64,000 bases of DNA, taken from contig NC_079875.1 in assembly GCF_029227915.1 (NCBI RefSeq), forward strand, positions 30,447,501-30,511,500. The letters run 5' to 3'. The notes beneath the pieces are model-generated. The model was not told where the DNA came from. It searched no databases and saw only the letters and a program-made list of their open reading frames with translations. Positions within the stretch are counted from its first letter, which is position 1. Each line of letters begins with the position of its first letter. Of the stretch, positions 22,952 to 34,200 are shown piece after piece. The position numbers and the translations under genes are program-made. This DNA comes from Hydractinia symbiolongicarpus (Eukaryota; Cnidaria; Hydrozoa; Anthoathecata; Hydractiniidae).

Positions 22952-23034
22952 TTGTACGCTGAGGTGAATGAGGTGGGAGGTTTGGAGGCCTCGGAGCACA
23001 ACGATGCGCTGGCCTCCAAATCCAGCAGCGCCAA
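22952..23034 (+). CDS. Orphan internal exon, 83 nt, of an unidentified gene
   Basis: A GC-rich island in AT-rich surroundings, bounded by a strong acceptor (poly-T tract then TTAG at 22948-22951) and a near-perfect donor GTAAGT at 23035. Only one frame is open, coding LYAEVNEVGGLEASEHND followed by ALASKSSSAK; the other two frames contain TGA. Entry is phase 0 and exit phase 2. The composition, the flanking splice sites and the single open frame all argue for a real internal exon of a gene with long introns. The Tyr in YAEV fits a YxxV SH2-type motif, so a cytoplasmic receptor or adaptor tail is one possibility, but the family is not recognised. No partner exon was identified on either side. 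Confidence 0.6.
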
Positions 23035-24179
23035 GTAAGTACTGATTATCTTTTTTTTAATTTGATTGAAAATAGGAGAAAAATTGCGTCTTAAAACGTA
23101 TTAAAAAACTGATATAGAAATATCAAAGTTGTCAAGTTGAGTCCTTGGGTAATATCGATTTTCTGCAAAAGGTATTCTTTAATTCAAGCAAAATAAAAAA
23201 TAAGTTTGTGACGAAAAAATAACAAAATATTATATTCAAACAGTACAGTTCTTGTCTTTTCTTTACGTACGTCATGGTAGCTACAATCCTGGTAAAATCT
23301 TATACGAACAAATGATTAATTTAAAATTTCCACAAGCAATAATTTATGTTGGACGATGCTGTTTTGCAAGCTGAAAAATGGTCAAAAATTTCCCATTCTC
23401 TAAAATACATTGAACAATATTGTCGTTTAAATACTGAACTGCACACAGAGCAAAAACAAAAAAACTTATAATTTACGCTTGCTTAAACGATTTCGAAATG
23501 TTAAAATAATGCTTTGCTATTTGTATGAAGTACCCGTAAAACTTAGCACAACTGCGAGGAGATTAAAAAGCTTACTATTTCTATTTATTATAGTGAGAAG
23601 CCAAGCCTGTTTATTGCAGGCAATAACCGTGCTGCAAAACACGTGCACAAAATAATGTAAGTAAATTTCCTTGTTGCTAATTTTTTCTCGACTTATTTTA
23701 CCATATATGCAGTTTAATACAAAACACAGAAAAAGTGATGTCATAGCGCATCCGAATTGAAATCGTTAATGTAAGATATGTGACAAAGTTACACAACTCA
23801 AACACATCTTTCCGATAATGCAATATAGTTACGGTTACATGGGTCGGGCTTTCCTTTCTTTTTTACAACCTTTTAAAAATTTAACATAAGATTACAACAT
23901 TATCTTCTCGCTTCGTTCAATCTGATCTGGCGTACAAATTGTACATTCTTGTAGTACTTTTCATCAGCTTAAACGTGACAATGTCAATTTCACATATTGT
24001 TCAGTCCCTTGATAACACAAGGAAAACCATCATCACAGCTTTTGTATATTGTTAAAAAAATATTAACCCAGGTTAATCACTTTCATTTGATAATATTTTA
24101 ATGCCATAACAAGTGAGTTTAATCTGGGCTACCTGTTTACAGCAAAAGCTATCATCGACTGGCAATAGTCGAAATCATT

Positions 24180-24720
24180 TTAGCTATTTACTAGTCGATA
24201 AGGCCCGTGGAAAAATCCACTAAGGCAGGATAAAAATTTTGATGACGTCAGCAACTCATCCACAAAGCTGATCAGGAAAATGTATATGATCATGTGCTTT
24301 TGATGAGCGGTTATTGAGATAGGAGGGTTTAAAAATTTTGCTGACGTCAGGAATGACCCGTGAAGACAAAAATCTTTTATAGAGATTTGTATTCCTGTTG
24401 CCTTCATTGTATAGATCTTGAAACGCTGATCAAGAAAATGTATAGGATCATTTACTTGTGACAAACGGTTGGAGAGATATAAAGGTTTTTGTTAACGTCA
24501 TCAACTCGTCCACTCCGAAACGGAATTGGGGACCCAGTTTTGAAAAAGGTACCTAAATTGGTCCTGGTGGTCCCTAGCTACCCTCCCGGTGAAAAATCAT
24601 TGACGTCACCACCTCATTTCCAAGTTATTTGGCCTCAAAGTTTTAAGTGCACTGTAACGGCTTCATTATTTTAATATAGGATATTGACGTTAAAGTAGCG
24701 TTATTGACGTCGCGCCGTTA
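24180..24720. repeat. Imperfect repeat with recurrent TGACGTCA-type sites
   Basis: Four related segments carry GACGTCA or ACGTCA followed by a CAACTCRTCCAC-like sequence: near 24243, 24342, 24495 and 24600, with further TTGACGT sites at about 24685 and 24704. GATCAGGAAAATGTAT and GATCAAGAAAATGTAT also recur (24270 and 24428). It looks like an old dispersed repeat built of diverged subunits, with cAMP-response-element-like palindromes as a by-product or a function. Confidence 0.55.
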
Positions 24721-25262
24721 GGCGAAATAAAAATTAACATTTGAGACATACTTTTTTCAGCAACTATAAAGGAAATTTCGGCGACTTTAAAGGAAAGTGA
24801 CGATATCCACTATGACCGTCACATACACTCCGTATTATTATAAGAGATTAAATGAGATGATAATAAAATTTAGTTCTTACTTGAGGCAAAAGTAGCGATA
24901 GGGAGCGCTAAAGAGCGTTTAAAAAGTAGAGATAAGGAGCGCGGCGAAATGTTCTAAATAGCTCCAATGAGCGATATCCGACTAATTTGTCATTTTCATT
25001 AGAAACTGAAAGTGTAGCTTCTTCATGTGAACATGAAGAAGGTTGATTTTTGATATGGCAAGACGTCTTTCTCACTTAACTTGCTATCGGTCTTCAGGTC
25101 AGTAGCAAGTAACCAGACCCCCTTAACAGGTTTCAAACAAAAAATTGTGGTTATAGATCAATTAGCGTACAGAGTAAATTAAACAATATGTGGTGAATGG
25201 ATGGGAATTTGAGATATTGATCGAATGATATAGATGATGAAGCTTTATAAAGTTGTGGACTC
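24721..25262. other. Non-coding stretch before the satellite cluster
   Basis: Nothing identified. Contains a local GAGCG motif repeated at about 24903-24970 (GGGAGCGC, AAGAGCG, AGGAGCGCG, TGAGCG). Confidence 0.4.
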
Positions 25263-26211
25263 AAAATGACAATTATCCTGTATCAATAAGAAAAATCGCA
25301 AATACATGCCACTCGTCACTTTGAAATATCGCGTTTATTAATATTACAGCCATAATATATAGAACCGGAGACGAGGTTGTCGTCCCTAAATGACAATTAT
25401 CCTGTATCATTACGAAAAATCGCAAATATATGAGACACTCGCCAATTTTAAATGCCTGGCTTATCAATTTACCGGTAAAATATATAAAACCTTAGACGAG
25501 GTTGTCGACCGTAAAAGACAATTATCCTGCATCAATACAAAAAATCGCGAATATATGAGACACTCCGTTCTTTAAATGCCTCGTTTATCAATTTTACGGC
25601 TAGAATATAAGAACCTGAGACAAGGTTGTGCACCCAAAATTACAATTATCTTGTATCAATACGAAAAATTGCAAATACATGACACTTGTCTCTTTTAAAT
25701 GCCTCGTTTATCAATTCTACAGATAAAATATATAAAACTTGAGACGAGGTTGTCGACCCTAAATGGCAATTATCCTGTATCAATTCAAAAAATCGCGTAT
25801 ATATGAGACACTCTGCTCTTTTAAGTGGCTCGTTTACCAATTCCACGGCTAAAATATATACAACCTGAGATGAGGTTGTCGACTCTAAATGACAATTATC
25901 TTGTACGAACACCAAAAATAGCAAATACATGACACTCGTCTCTTTTAAATGCCTCGTTTATCAATTTTACGTCTAAAATATATAAAACCTGAAACGAGGT
26001 TCTCGTCCCTAAATGACAATTATCTTGTTTCAATATGAAAAATCGTAAATATATAACACTTGTCACTTTGAAATGCCTCGTTTAATAATTTTACGGCTAA
26101 AATATATAGAACCTGAGACGAGGTTGTCGACCCTAAATGGTAATTATCTTGTATCAATACGAAAAATAGCGAATATATAACTCGGGTTTCATTTAAATGC
26201 CTTGTTTATCA
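25263..26211. repeat. Satellite cluster A, about 8 monomers of ~120 bp
   Basis: Diverged copies of the same monomer that forms the big array at 39905-64000: GACAATTATCCTGTATCAAT, AAAATCGCAAAT, ATGCCTCGTTTATCAA, AAAATATATA and GAGACGAGGTTGTCG in order. Copies here differ more from one another than those in the main array, so this looks like an older or less homogenised outpost. It is interrupted on its right by the retroelement. Confidence 0.9.
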
Positions 26212-29200
26212 TATGCTAGCTGTTGATTCCACTGAAAAGTCTCGGCCGCTGAAAGCTGACCCGGATAACTCCCACAGTGTTCTTTCTCAGCAATCAACAG
26301 AGCCTGACCATCTTAGCACTAAGAAATGGAAACAACCTATTGCTTGGCCGAAGTCAATTGACACAAAATTGTGGAATTCCCTTGATGATGCAGTTTTCCA
26401 CAATCTTCTAGGCTCTTGCCCATTGTCATAAAAAGTGGAGCTGTTGGAATCAACAATTTACCACCATGCGTCTCACCTGTTTGGTGTAAGGTCACTTCCC
26501 CAGCACAACCTATCAGGTTTGAACAGGAGAGCTTTACGCAGCATCAGTTTGGTGAACGAAAAGAACAATCTACTCCGAACTCTTAAGAACACATCTGACC
26601 CAGTTGAGAAAAGCAACATGCAAAACCTTTTAGATGATATAATGGCCAAGTTAAGGTTACTTCGGAGAGGTGAGCGGAATAGGAAAAGACGTTGGAAAAT
26701 CTCGAATGCACGCCGGGCTTTCTCTAAGAATCCTTATCAGGCTGGAAAAAATATTTTAGATCCCAAATGTTTAATAAAACTTGAAGTTGCCCAGGACGAA
26801 ATGGATTCACACAAACATTGAACCTTGAACGATCCTTCACGCCATATACCTCTTTCAGATCTCCCTGGATTGCCTTCACCACCAAATCTAGTCTCAGCTT
26901 TCGATTCTTCCAAGCTAAAGTTCAAGGATTTCCAAGCTGTCCTACATTCCCGTAGAAATGCTTCTTCTCCTGGGCTGAACCAAATTCCTTACACAGTATA
27001 TAAGAATTGTCCTCATATTGCATCGTTTCTGTTTAACATTTTTCTAGCTTGTCTAAAGAAGTCTGTTATTCCTGTGCAATGGAGAATTGCATCTGAAGTT
27101 TATGTACCTAAAAACAACACACCTTGTCTATCCAACATAAAGGATTTTCGCCCCATAGCTCTTCTGAATGTTGAAGGAAAGCTCTTTTTAGTTTGATTTC
27201 CAAGCGGTTAGAATCGCATATTATAAAGAAAAACAACTTCATTAATACTTCCATTCAAAAAGGTTGTATCGAAAAAGTTCCGGGTTGCTGGGAACACATG
27301 TCTTTTGTTTGGTCCACACTTAAGAATGCGAAGGCACAACATTATTCACTTTCAACCATATGGCTTGATATTGCTAATGCGTACCTTTCAGTTCCGCACA
27401 AGCTGATTTTTATGGCTCTGAGACGCTATGGTGTACCAGAATCATGGATAAGGCTCATACAGCTATACTACGACAGCCTGTGGAGTAAGTCTTTTTCGGC
27501 TTCTGCTCCTTCCAGTTGGCATCAACACTCTAGGGGAATTTTTATCGGCTGTGCACTTTCCATTATACTATTTCTTGCAGCTATAAACGTTGTTATTGAG
27601 TATGTGTGTATTACCCCCTGCCTTATTGATATTGAATGTAATAAAAACAAAATCCCAGACCAACCCCCAATAAAAGCTTTTATGGATGATACGTTCTTAA
27701 TGTCCACGTCAATTCCAAGTACTCAAAATTTATTAAACAAGTGTACAACAGCTCTTGATTGGGTAGGCATGTCGTTTAGGCCTTCTAAATCACGCAGCAT
27801 TGTTGTTGATAAGGGAAAAGTCGTCCAAAGTTCACCGTTTACAGTTGGCAGCGAACAAATTCCATCCATTCATTCTAATCCAATTAGGTTTTTAGGCAGA
27901 ACAATAAACTCATCCTTGTCTGATTCTGCTGCAATACAAAAATTTCTAAATGATGCCGAAGACAAACATATGGCTATAGACAGGTCCTTTCATAAAGGGG
28001 TCCATAAGGTTTGGTTTTTACACCATCTGTTAATTCCCAGAATCCGCTGGCCATTATTAATTTATGAAGTTTCTCTATCTACTATCACAAAACTAGAGCA
28101 AAGATTTTCTGTTTTCATTAGGAAATGGTTAAAACTACATCATTCAATTTCCAACATTTCCTTATATTCCTCGACATCACCTTGTCCTCTTCCCCTGAAA
28201 AGTCTTGCATCTGTTCTCAAATCTGCCAAAATCAGTGGACATCTGTTACTAAGAGATTCTGTCGACCCTTGTGTGTCTAAGTGCCTACCAGTTTTGAAAG
28301 CTGGAAATTGGAAAGTTAGTGAGGCAGTTCTTTCGGTGGATAAGTTTGCATCAGACTGGTCGAGCTGGCTTAGGGCTCTTAGACCACAAAAATATACCAC
28401 CAAAAGGCACTTATGCTTACCGAAAGCTTGTTTCCAATATCATTGAAGAAAATGAAGAAGATATTTACCATGCCAGAGCTGTACAGTTGCATTTGCAAGG
28501 CAATTGGACGAAATGGTGCTCTTATGTGAAAAATGATTTATCTTGGAGAACAATTCTTTCACTGCCACAATGTCTAACTTCCTTTTGTACAGGGGCAACC
28601 CAGGACACCCTTCTCTCTCCAACCAATCTTGTGAGATGGGGAATTGAGAAAGACAAAGGTGCATTCTGTGCAAGAAACCATCCTCAAATGTCTCTCACAT
28701 ATTGGGTGCCTGTAGGACCTCCCTTACGCAGGGTAGATACACATACCGTCATGACTCGGTTTTAATAGTTTTGGTTAAGCCATTAAAAGAGTTTTTGGTA
28801 TCATATGAACCTCTTAAGGTTTCCAAGTGCAACAAAATTATTTTCATTCCGGCCGGTCAATCACCATCTAAGAAGAGGCATACAAAGTGTCCAGGCCTTC
28901 TTCATGCTTCCGATTGGAAAATACTGTCAGATTTAGATTCCGTTTAATTGTTCCACCTTACATTGCAATAACACACCTACGCCCAGACGTGTTATTAATA
29001 TCCAGTTCTTCCCAAACTGTAATTCTGTTAGAACTGACTTGTCCATGTGAAGAGAACACTGGCACAAACGAGCCATCCATTGTTTTTCATAGCATAACAA
29101 AGTGAAGAATATTTGTTAAGCTTTCGTTTGTGCCAATATTCTGTGTTTGTGGGTGTTCAACGGCGTTTCCAGACACGGCGTTTCGACGTCGGGTTTAGTC

Positions 29201-29213
29201 TCCCGGCTAGTCC
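26212..29213 (+). mobile_element. Non-LTR retroelement with restriction-like endonuclease, truncated, inserted in satellite
   Basis: The element sits between satellite monomers: the left monomer breaks off at about 26211 and a monomer resumes at about 29214 with CTGTTTCAATACGAAAAATC. It carries an RT and a C-terminal endonuclease (next entry), while no N-terminal zinc-finger region is seen, consistent with 5' truncation during target-primed reverse transcription. The last 100 bp (GGGTGTTCAACGGCGTTTCC) look like 3' UTR. Confidence 0.75.
26213..29105 (+). pseudogene. Reverse transcriptase with C-terminal restriction-like endonuclease, multiply broken
   Basis: Order of blocks: ASSPGLNQIPYTVYKNCP and DFRPIALLN (RT fingers), then WLDIANAYLSVPHKLI, RGIFIGCALSIILFL, AFMDDTFL (the [YF]xDD active site, Asp-Asp at about 27682-27687) and IRFLGRTIN. 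Next comes a zinc-knuckle-like region with LTQGRYTYRHDSVL, and finally RPDVLLISSSSQTVILLELT, the PD...E core of the restriction-like endonuclease used by R2, NeSL and related clades to nick target DNA. Breaks: a stop at about 26428, stops or frameshifts near 26820, 27195 and 28370, and frame changes near 28670 and 28890. The region after ELTCPCEEN is cut short. So this is a dead copy. Confidence 0.88.
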
Positions 29214-29332
29214 TGTTTCAATACGAAAAATCGCAAATAAATGACACTTGTCACTTTGGAATGCCTGTTTATCAATTCTGCGGCTAAAATATATAGAACC
29301 AGGGACGTTGTTGACTCTCAAACCTGCCCCCC
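29214..29332. repeat. Satellite monomer to the right of the retroelement
   Basis: One diverged monomer (TTTCAATACGAAAAATCGCAA, GAATGCCTGTTTATCAAT, AAAATATATAGAACC), evidently the continuation of cluster A across the insertion. A run of C (about 29324-29333) follows it. Confidence 0.85.
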
Positions 29333-29623
29333 CCCCTAAGTCCAACTTTATTACAGTCGAATGTTAATCGAGTATTTACAATATTATACCAATTATAACG
29401 CCTTTTAATCTGTTCTATAATAGATTGTCGAAGAGTGTCAACAAACTTTCTGAACCAATAGAAGAAATATTAGATTAAGGCATATTAACCAAAAGTCAAT
29501 TAAAGTAATATATACTGGTAACAAAAATAATATGTCTGCCTGGAAGTGTCAGGAACTCCGTAAAAAATTACCGTGATTTTACTCAAAAACTATAAGATAA
29601 CTAAGATTTTAAAAAAACAACAA

Positions 29624-29851
29624 ATAACGGAGTGTCCCTTAACTCCTACGATGAAGAGCTTCTAAAAGCAAATACGAGCTATGGCAACAAAAGAGGTCTA
29701 TTGTTTCACTGTTCAATTAAATATTTTTGGCGTGTGTCATTTCTGGTAAGTTGTTTGAGTATTGTGAAAGTTTTTTTAAAAGCACAAGTTAAAACGTTTT
29801 GTATATTTCTGTTAAATAGTTTTAAAAATATTTCCAGTACAGATCTTACGA
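29624..29851 (+). repeat. Direct repeat upstream of the TRIM-like gene, copy 1
   Basis: Matches 30856-31095 through ATAACGGAGTGTC, CTCCTACGATGAAGA, CGAGCTATGGCAACAAAAGA and TTGTTTGAGTATTGTGAAAG. The 250-300 bp to its left (29333-29623) and the kilobase between the copies (29852-30855) hold no gene I can support. Confidence 0.85.
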
Positions 29852-30855
29852 CGTTAAATATTAATTAAATTTAACCTTTCACGTTCATACTTGGTTTGGA
29901 AAAGTAAATTCATTGTTTTATAAAACAGAAAGCCATATATTGCATTTGCTTTAATTAAAGGCTGTCTGATAATAAGTGTAGCGTTGCAGAAAGATACATA
30001 ACACGGAAAAATTTCGGGCAGGAAAATACTCGATTGATTGTGCTGTAAGTAAAATATTATTTCGGTTTATTTTTAATTTGATCGAATCATTAAAACTTTT
30101 TTATTATTCTGGATGCGATGCAAGTTCGTTTTAAATTTATTGTTGGTGTTTATGCTGAATTTTGGAGGGGTATACTTTTAGATTCATAATCTCGATTCTT
30201 TATTTCATTTTTTTCACAAAATAACAGTTGAATACATTTTATTAGCTCGTAGTGACCTGTCACAGAATACCAACTCACATTATCTATCGACTTTTCTTCA
30301 ACACCTTATTTGCAAATTTTCACTTTTTATCACTTATATCTTTTCAGGTCATCTAGTTATATCTCGGGTTGGAAATTTACATGTATAGATAAGAATTGAT
30401 CTAACTACGCGCGAGACGTGATAAAAAAGAAATTGAACTTTATACGAAGTTATATTATTTTTTCAATTTTTTGATCTTAAAAATGATAATGAAGTAAAAA
30501 GAAATGTTTTAATATACAACGAAAGAAAATTGCTATTTTGAATTTTTTTAATGTTAGACTCGGTCCACGAATGCTCGAAAGTCGTTGCAGCGTTAGTTCA
30601 ACCGGGAATCTGGTAAACCCTGCACTCAATTTTGAATTTCAAAATAGGAAAGTATTAAGAAATGTATTTCTACTAAAATTCTGGATTTCTGATTTTCAAT
30701 ATAATTTGAAATCAAATGGTCGTAAGGGTGCACACGTTACATGTTGTATGAATTACAAGATTTTCAATGATACGAAAATCAAGAATACAAATATAACGAA
30801 TAACAGATTATCGTAATTTTTCTTAAATATATATGATAATTTTAAGCTTTAAAAG

Positions 30856-31095
30856 ACAAATAACGGAGTGTCTTAAAGCTCCTACGATGAAGAACTTCTA
30901 AAAGCCAATGCGAGCTATGGCAACAAAAGAGATCTATTATGCCACTGTTTAATCAGATGTTTTATTACTGGACAAACGCTGGCGTGTTATTTGTTGTTTG
31001 AGTATTGTGAAAGATATTTTTGAAAACACAAGTTAGAAGAGAAATTTTTGTATATTTTTAGTAAATAATTTTAAAAAATAATTCCAAGACAGAGT
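30856..31095 (+). repeat. Direct repeat upstream of the TRIM-like gene, copy 2
   Basis: Diverged second copy of 29624-29851, 1.23 kb downstream in the same orientation, ending about 145 bp before the TRIM-like start codon. Confidence 0.85.
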
Positions 31096-31240
31096 TTATG
31101 TAAGGGGGGACGTGTATGACGTAAATATCTTTAAGTGGAAATCTGCCCACTAATAATAATAAATAATCTCACTCATCTGGAATAAAAGAGATACTTGAAA
31201 TATTTTTATTTTTAGAATTTTTGCAAGTTTCTGAAATAAA

Positions 31241-34200
31241 ATGGCTTTATCAAAAGTTGAGCTTGCTGCCATGTTGGAATGTAAGATCTGTTTAGACACC
31301 TATCATCATCCTAAACAATTAAACTGTGGACACACTTATTGCCAAGATTGTCTAGATAGTATTTTAGTGTTTATGGAAGATGGAAGTGCTGAACTGCCTT
31401 GTCCAGTGAGGTGTACTAAAAAGACAACAATAACTCAGGAACAAACAACATCCTCGTTAGTTAAGGTGTTCACATTAACTGGCATTTTGGACAAAGTGTA
31501 AGTTAATCCTATGTACATAATACTGAAAAACGCTCATTTTGTACTTTTTTCAGTAATTGTCGGAATGTCTATTTTAGACAAACGCGCATGGAAATAACAC
31601 AGACATAATTTTGTGAAAAAGTTTTTAGTTTCAAACATTTCAGTTACCTATACACAAATTTGGTTTGTATGTGAACAAAAAAATACAATCACAAATCTAA
31701 AAGTTCTTCATAAAAGAATAACAAATATAGGGAAATTATATTTTAAAGCAGAAATTTTATACCAAATATTTGTAATTTATCGTAAGTAACAATTGTTTAA
31801 AATATAAGAAGAAAGTAAGAACAACAGCAGCTCATGGTCGTCATAAAAATTGTATAGCATATGTTAAGAAACTCACTATAATGGAATATGAGGATATAAA
31901 ATTTAATAATATAGAATGTTTTCGTAAAAAAATTTGTTACTACTTTATCCATAGTTCACCTGGTGAAAATGTTAAATCTTTATGTCAGCAAAGTAAAGAA
32001 TGTAACCAGATAATCAACTATTCCTGTACAACATGCAGTTTAAAGATCTGTAAAAAATGTCAAAACCTTCATTCTTGTTCCAACAAATCATATATCAATG
32101 TCATTTTCAATCAAAAACTGCAAGAACTCCAACCATTTTGTAAGCAACACGACTCGCTTGCAAAATTTGTCTGTATTGATTGTGAAAATTTGTTAACATG
32201 TGTTTATTGCACACACAGACAACATAAGAATCACAGAATAAAAACGATTGATGATTTTGGTCTTGAAGCTAAAAAGTGGTTTCAGTCGTTTATCAACTCA
32301 TTCGATGAAACAAAAGTGGTGTTGAAAAATTTAACAAGAATATACAGTGACGCTCTAACAAATTTAGAGAAAGAAAGAGAAGTATTTGTTCAAAAATTAG
32401 AAGAAAGAAAGTTAAAGCGACTAGAAGAATATCTCAAAATGTTAAATAAAGAAGAAGAAGATCTATTGCGGATATTCGATGAGAAATCGGAACAATTTAA
32501 AGCAAAATTGACTAATGATGGTTTTGTCGACAATAAGAAAGTACAAGAATTTGCAAATTACGTTCAAGCTTTTAATTTAAAATCTCATTTTGAGTTAGTT
32601 ACTGAAAAGTTGGAAATTGAACGACAACTTCGCAGGCTATCCTCGTTTCCAAGAACTATCCCAACATTCAATTCACATCTTCATCAAATGAACAAAGCGG
32701 ATATTTCGTCAAATCCGTTGGGCGAAATGAAAATTTCAATTGATGAAATCACCACTGCTGGTGTAGATCCCAATGAATGTTCTGTTTATAGAAACTTGAT
32801 TGATGAAGATGAAACCCAACCCAACTATTTCCAATTAACAACTGATTTAATGAATTTAGTTGAAAGTCTGAAAAGTGAGTTTTTCATTTTATTCATTAAA
32901 GTTTTAACATAAATTATGTGAATTTTAAAAAGAAATTATTGTATTTTATAGAGTACGAGAAACCAAATGTAAATCCTCGTTCTGGAAAACAACAGCAGAA
33001 GTAGGTATATTTTAAATCCTCTATGTGTTACTTGTCATCGTCTCGACACATCACCATATTGATCAGAATCAGAATTTGTTGTCATTGAATTGTTTTAAAT
33101 GATTGATATATCATTACAGCTGCTTCAATATTTGTCACATACAATAAAATTGTTTGTACAGCCTGTTTGTTAAATGCTTATACAGATTGATAAAGGTTAA
33201 AAGATAGCAGTAATATAATTAACGGTGTTTTTATTTAGTGATGTAAAGCCAAAAAGTTTCCAGCTTGCTAAAAAGCGTTACTCTTTTGAAGGTATGAAGC
33301 TTTTTATGTGGTGGAGATAGGTTAATTTTTCTCGATACACAGTAATTGTGGTATTGCTAAAAGACTATTACTACCTAAAACAAGTTGTATATGTAATAAC
33401 AAGTGATATAAAAAAGAACATTTAAAATTTACAATAAAATACACGAAGCTTACCTGAAGATGTTAAGTTTTATTTACGAAAAGCTTCGTGTATTTTATTG
33501 TAAATTTTAAATGTTCTTTTTTTATATAATAATCCTACTATGGCGAAGAAAACAATTTAGTAAGCACAAGTATTATTCCAATGCTATTAATTCTTAACAC
33601 TCATCAACTTTGAAAGTTTTTCTTGTTGCTGTGTACTGTGCATAGTACTGTTCAGTTCTGTACGCTAGGCTTTGGAAAAAATTTTCTCACCAAAACTTAA
33701 ATTATTTTAAGATAAAACAGATAGGCTAAGAGATTTTAGGCGAGAAAAACTGGGGCTAGTTCTCTTGCATTACGCAGAAATTAGACTTAATTTATTCGTC
33801 CCTATATGTAGTTTTTGATGATTAACAGTACTGTCAATCCCATTTCTAACCATTTGTAGTTTACTGTAGTACTATCACTCCAATTTTCATCACTCGTAGC
33901 ACAATAGATGTTCTTCTCCACTTCTTCCCACACTGCCCCCTAAATATTTATACTTGCTGAGCCAATCAAAGCCAGTTTGCCTACTTCCATTTTAACTCAC
34001 CGTGTCGTTGTAATGTCACTTGCCACTTTTAAAATTTCAAAAAAAACTGTTTAAGAATCCAAATAAAATTGCCGCCCTAGATAATTCCTACTAATGATAA
34101 TTCCTCACAGAACAATCCATTCATGCCCTCCCGTACAATTACTCCTTGCTAATATCGACTAAATACATGCCCTAAGCAGCGACTTCCGCGCTTGTCTTAC

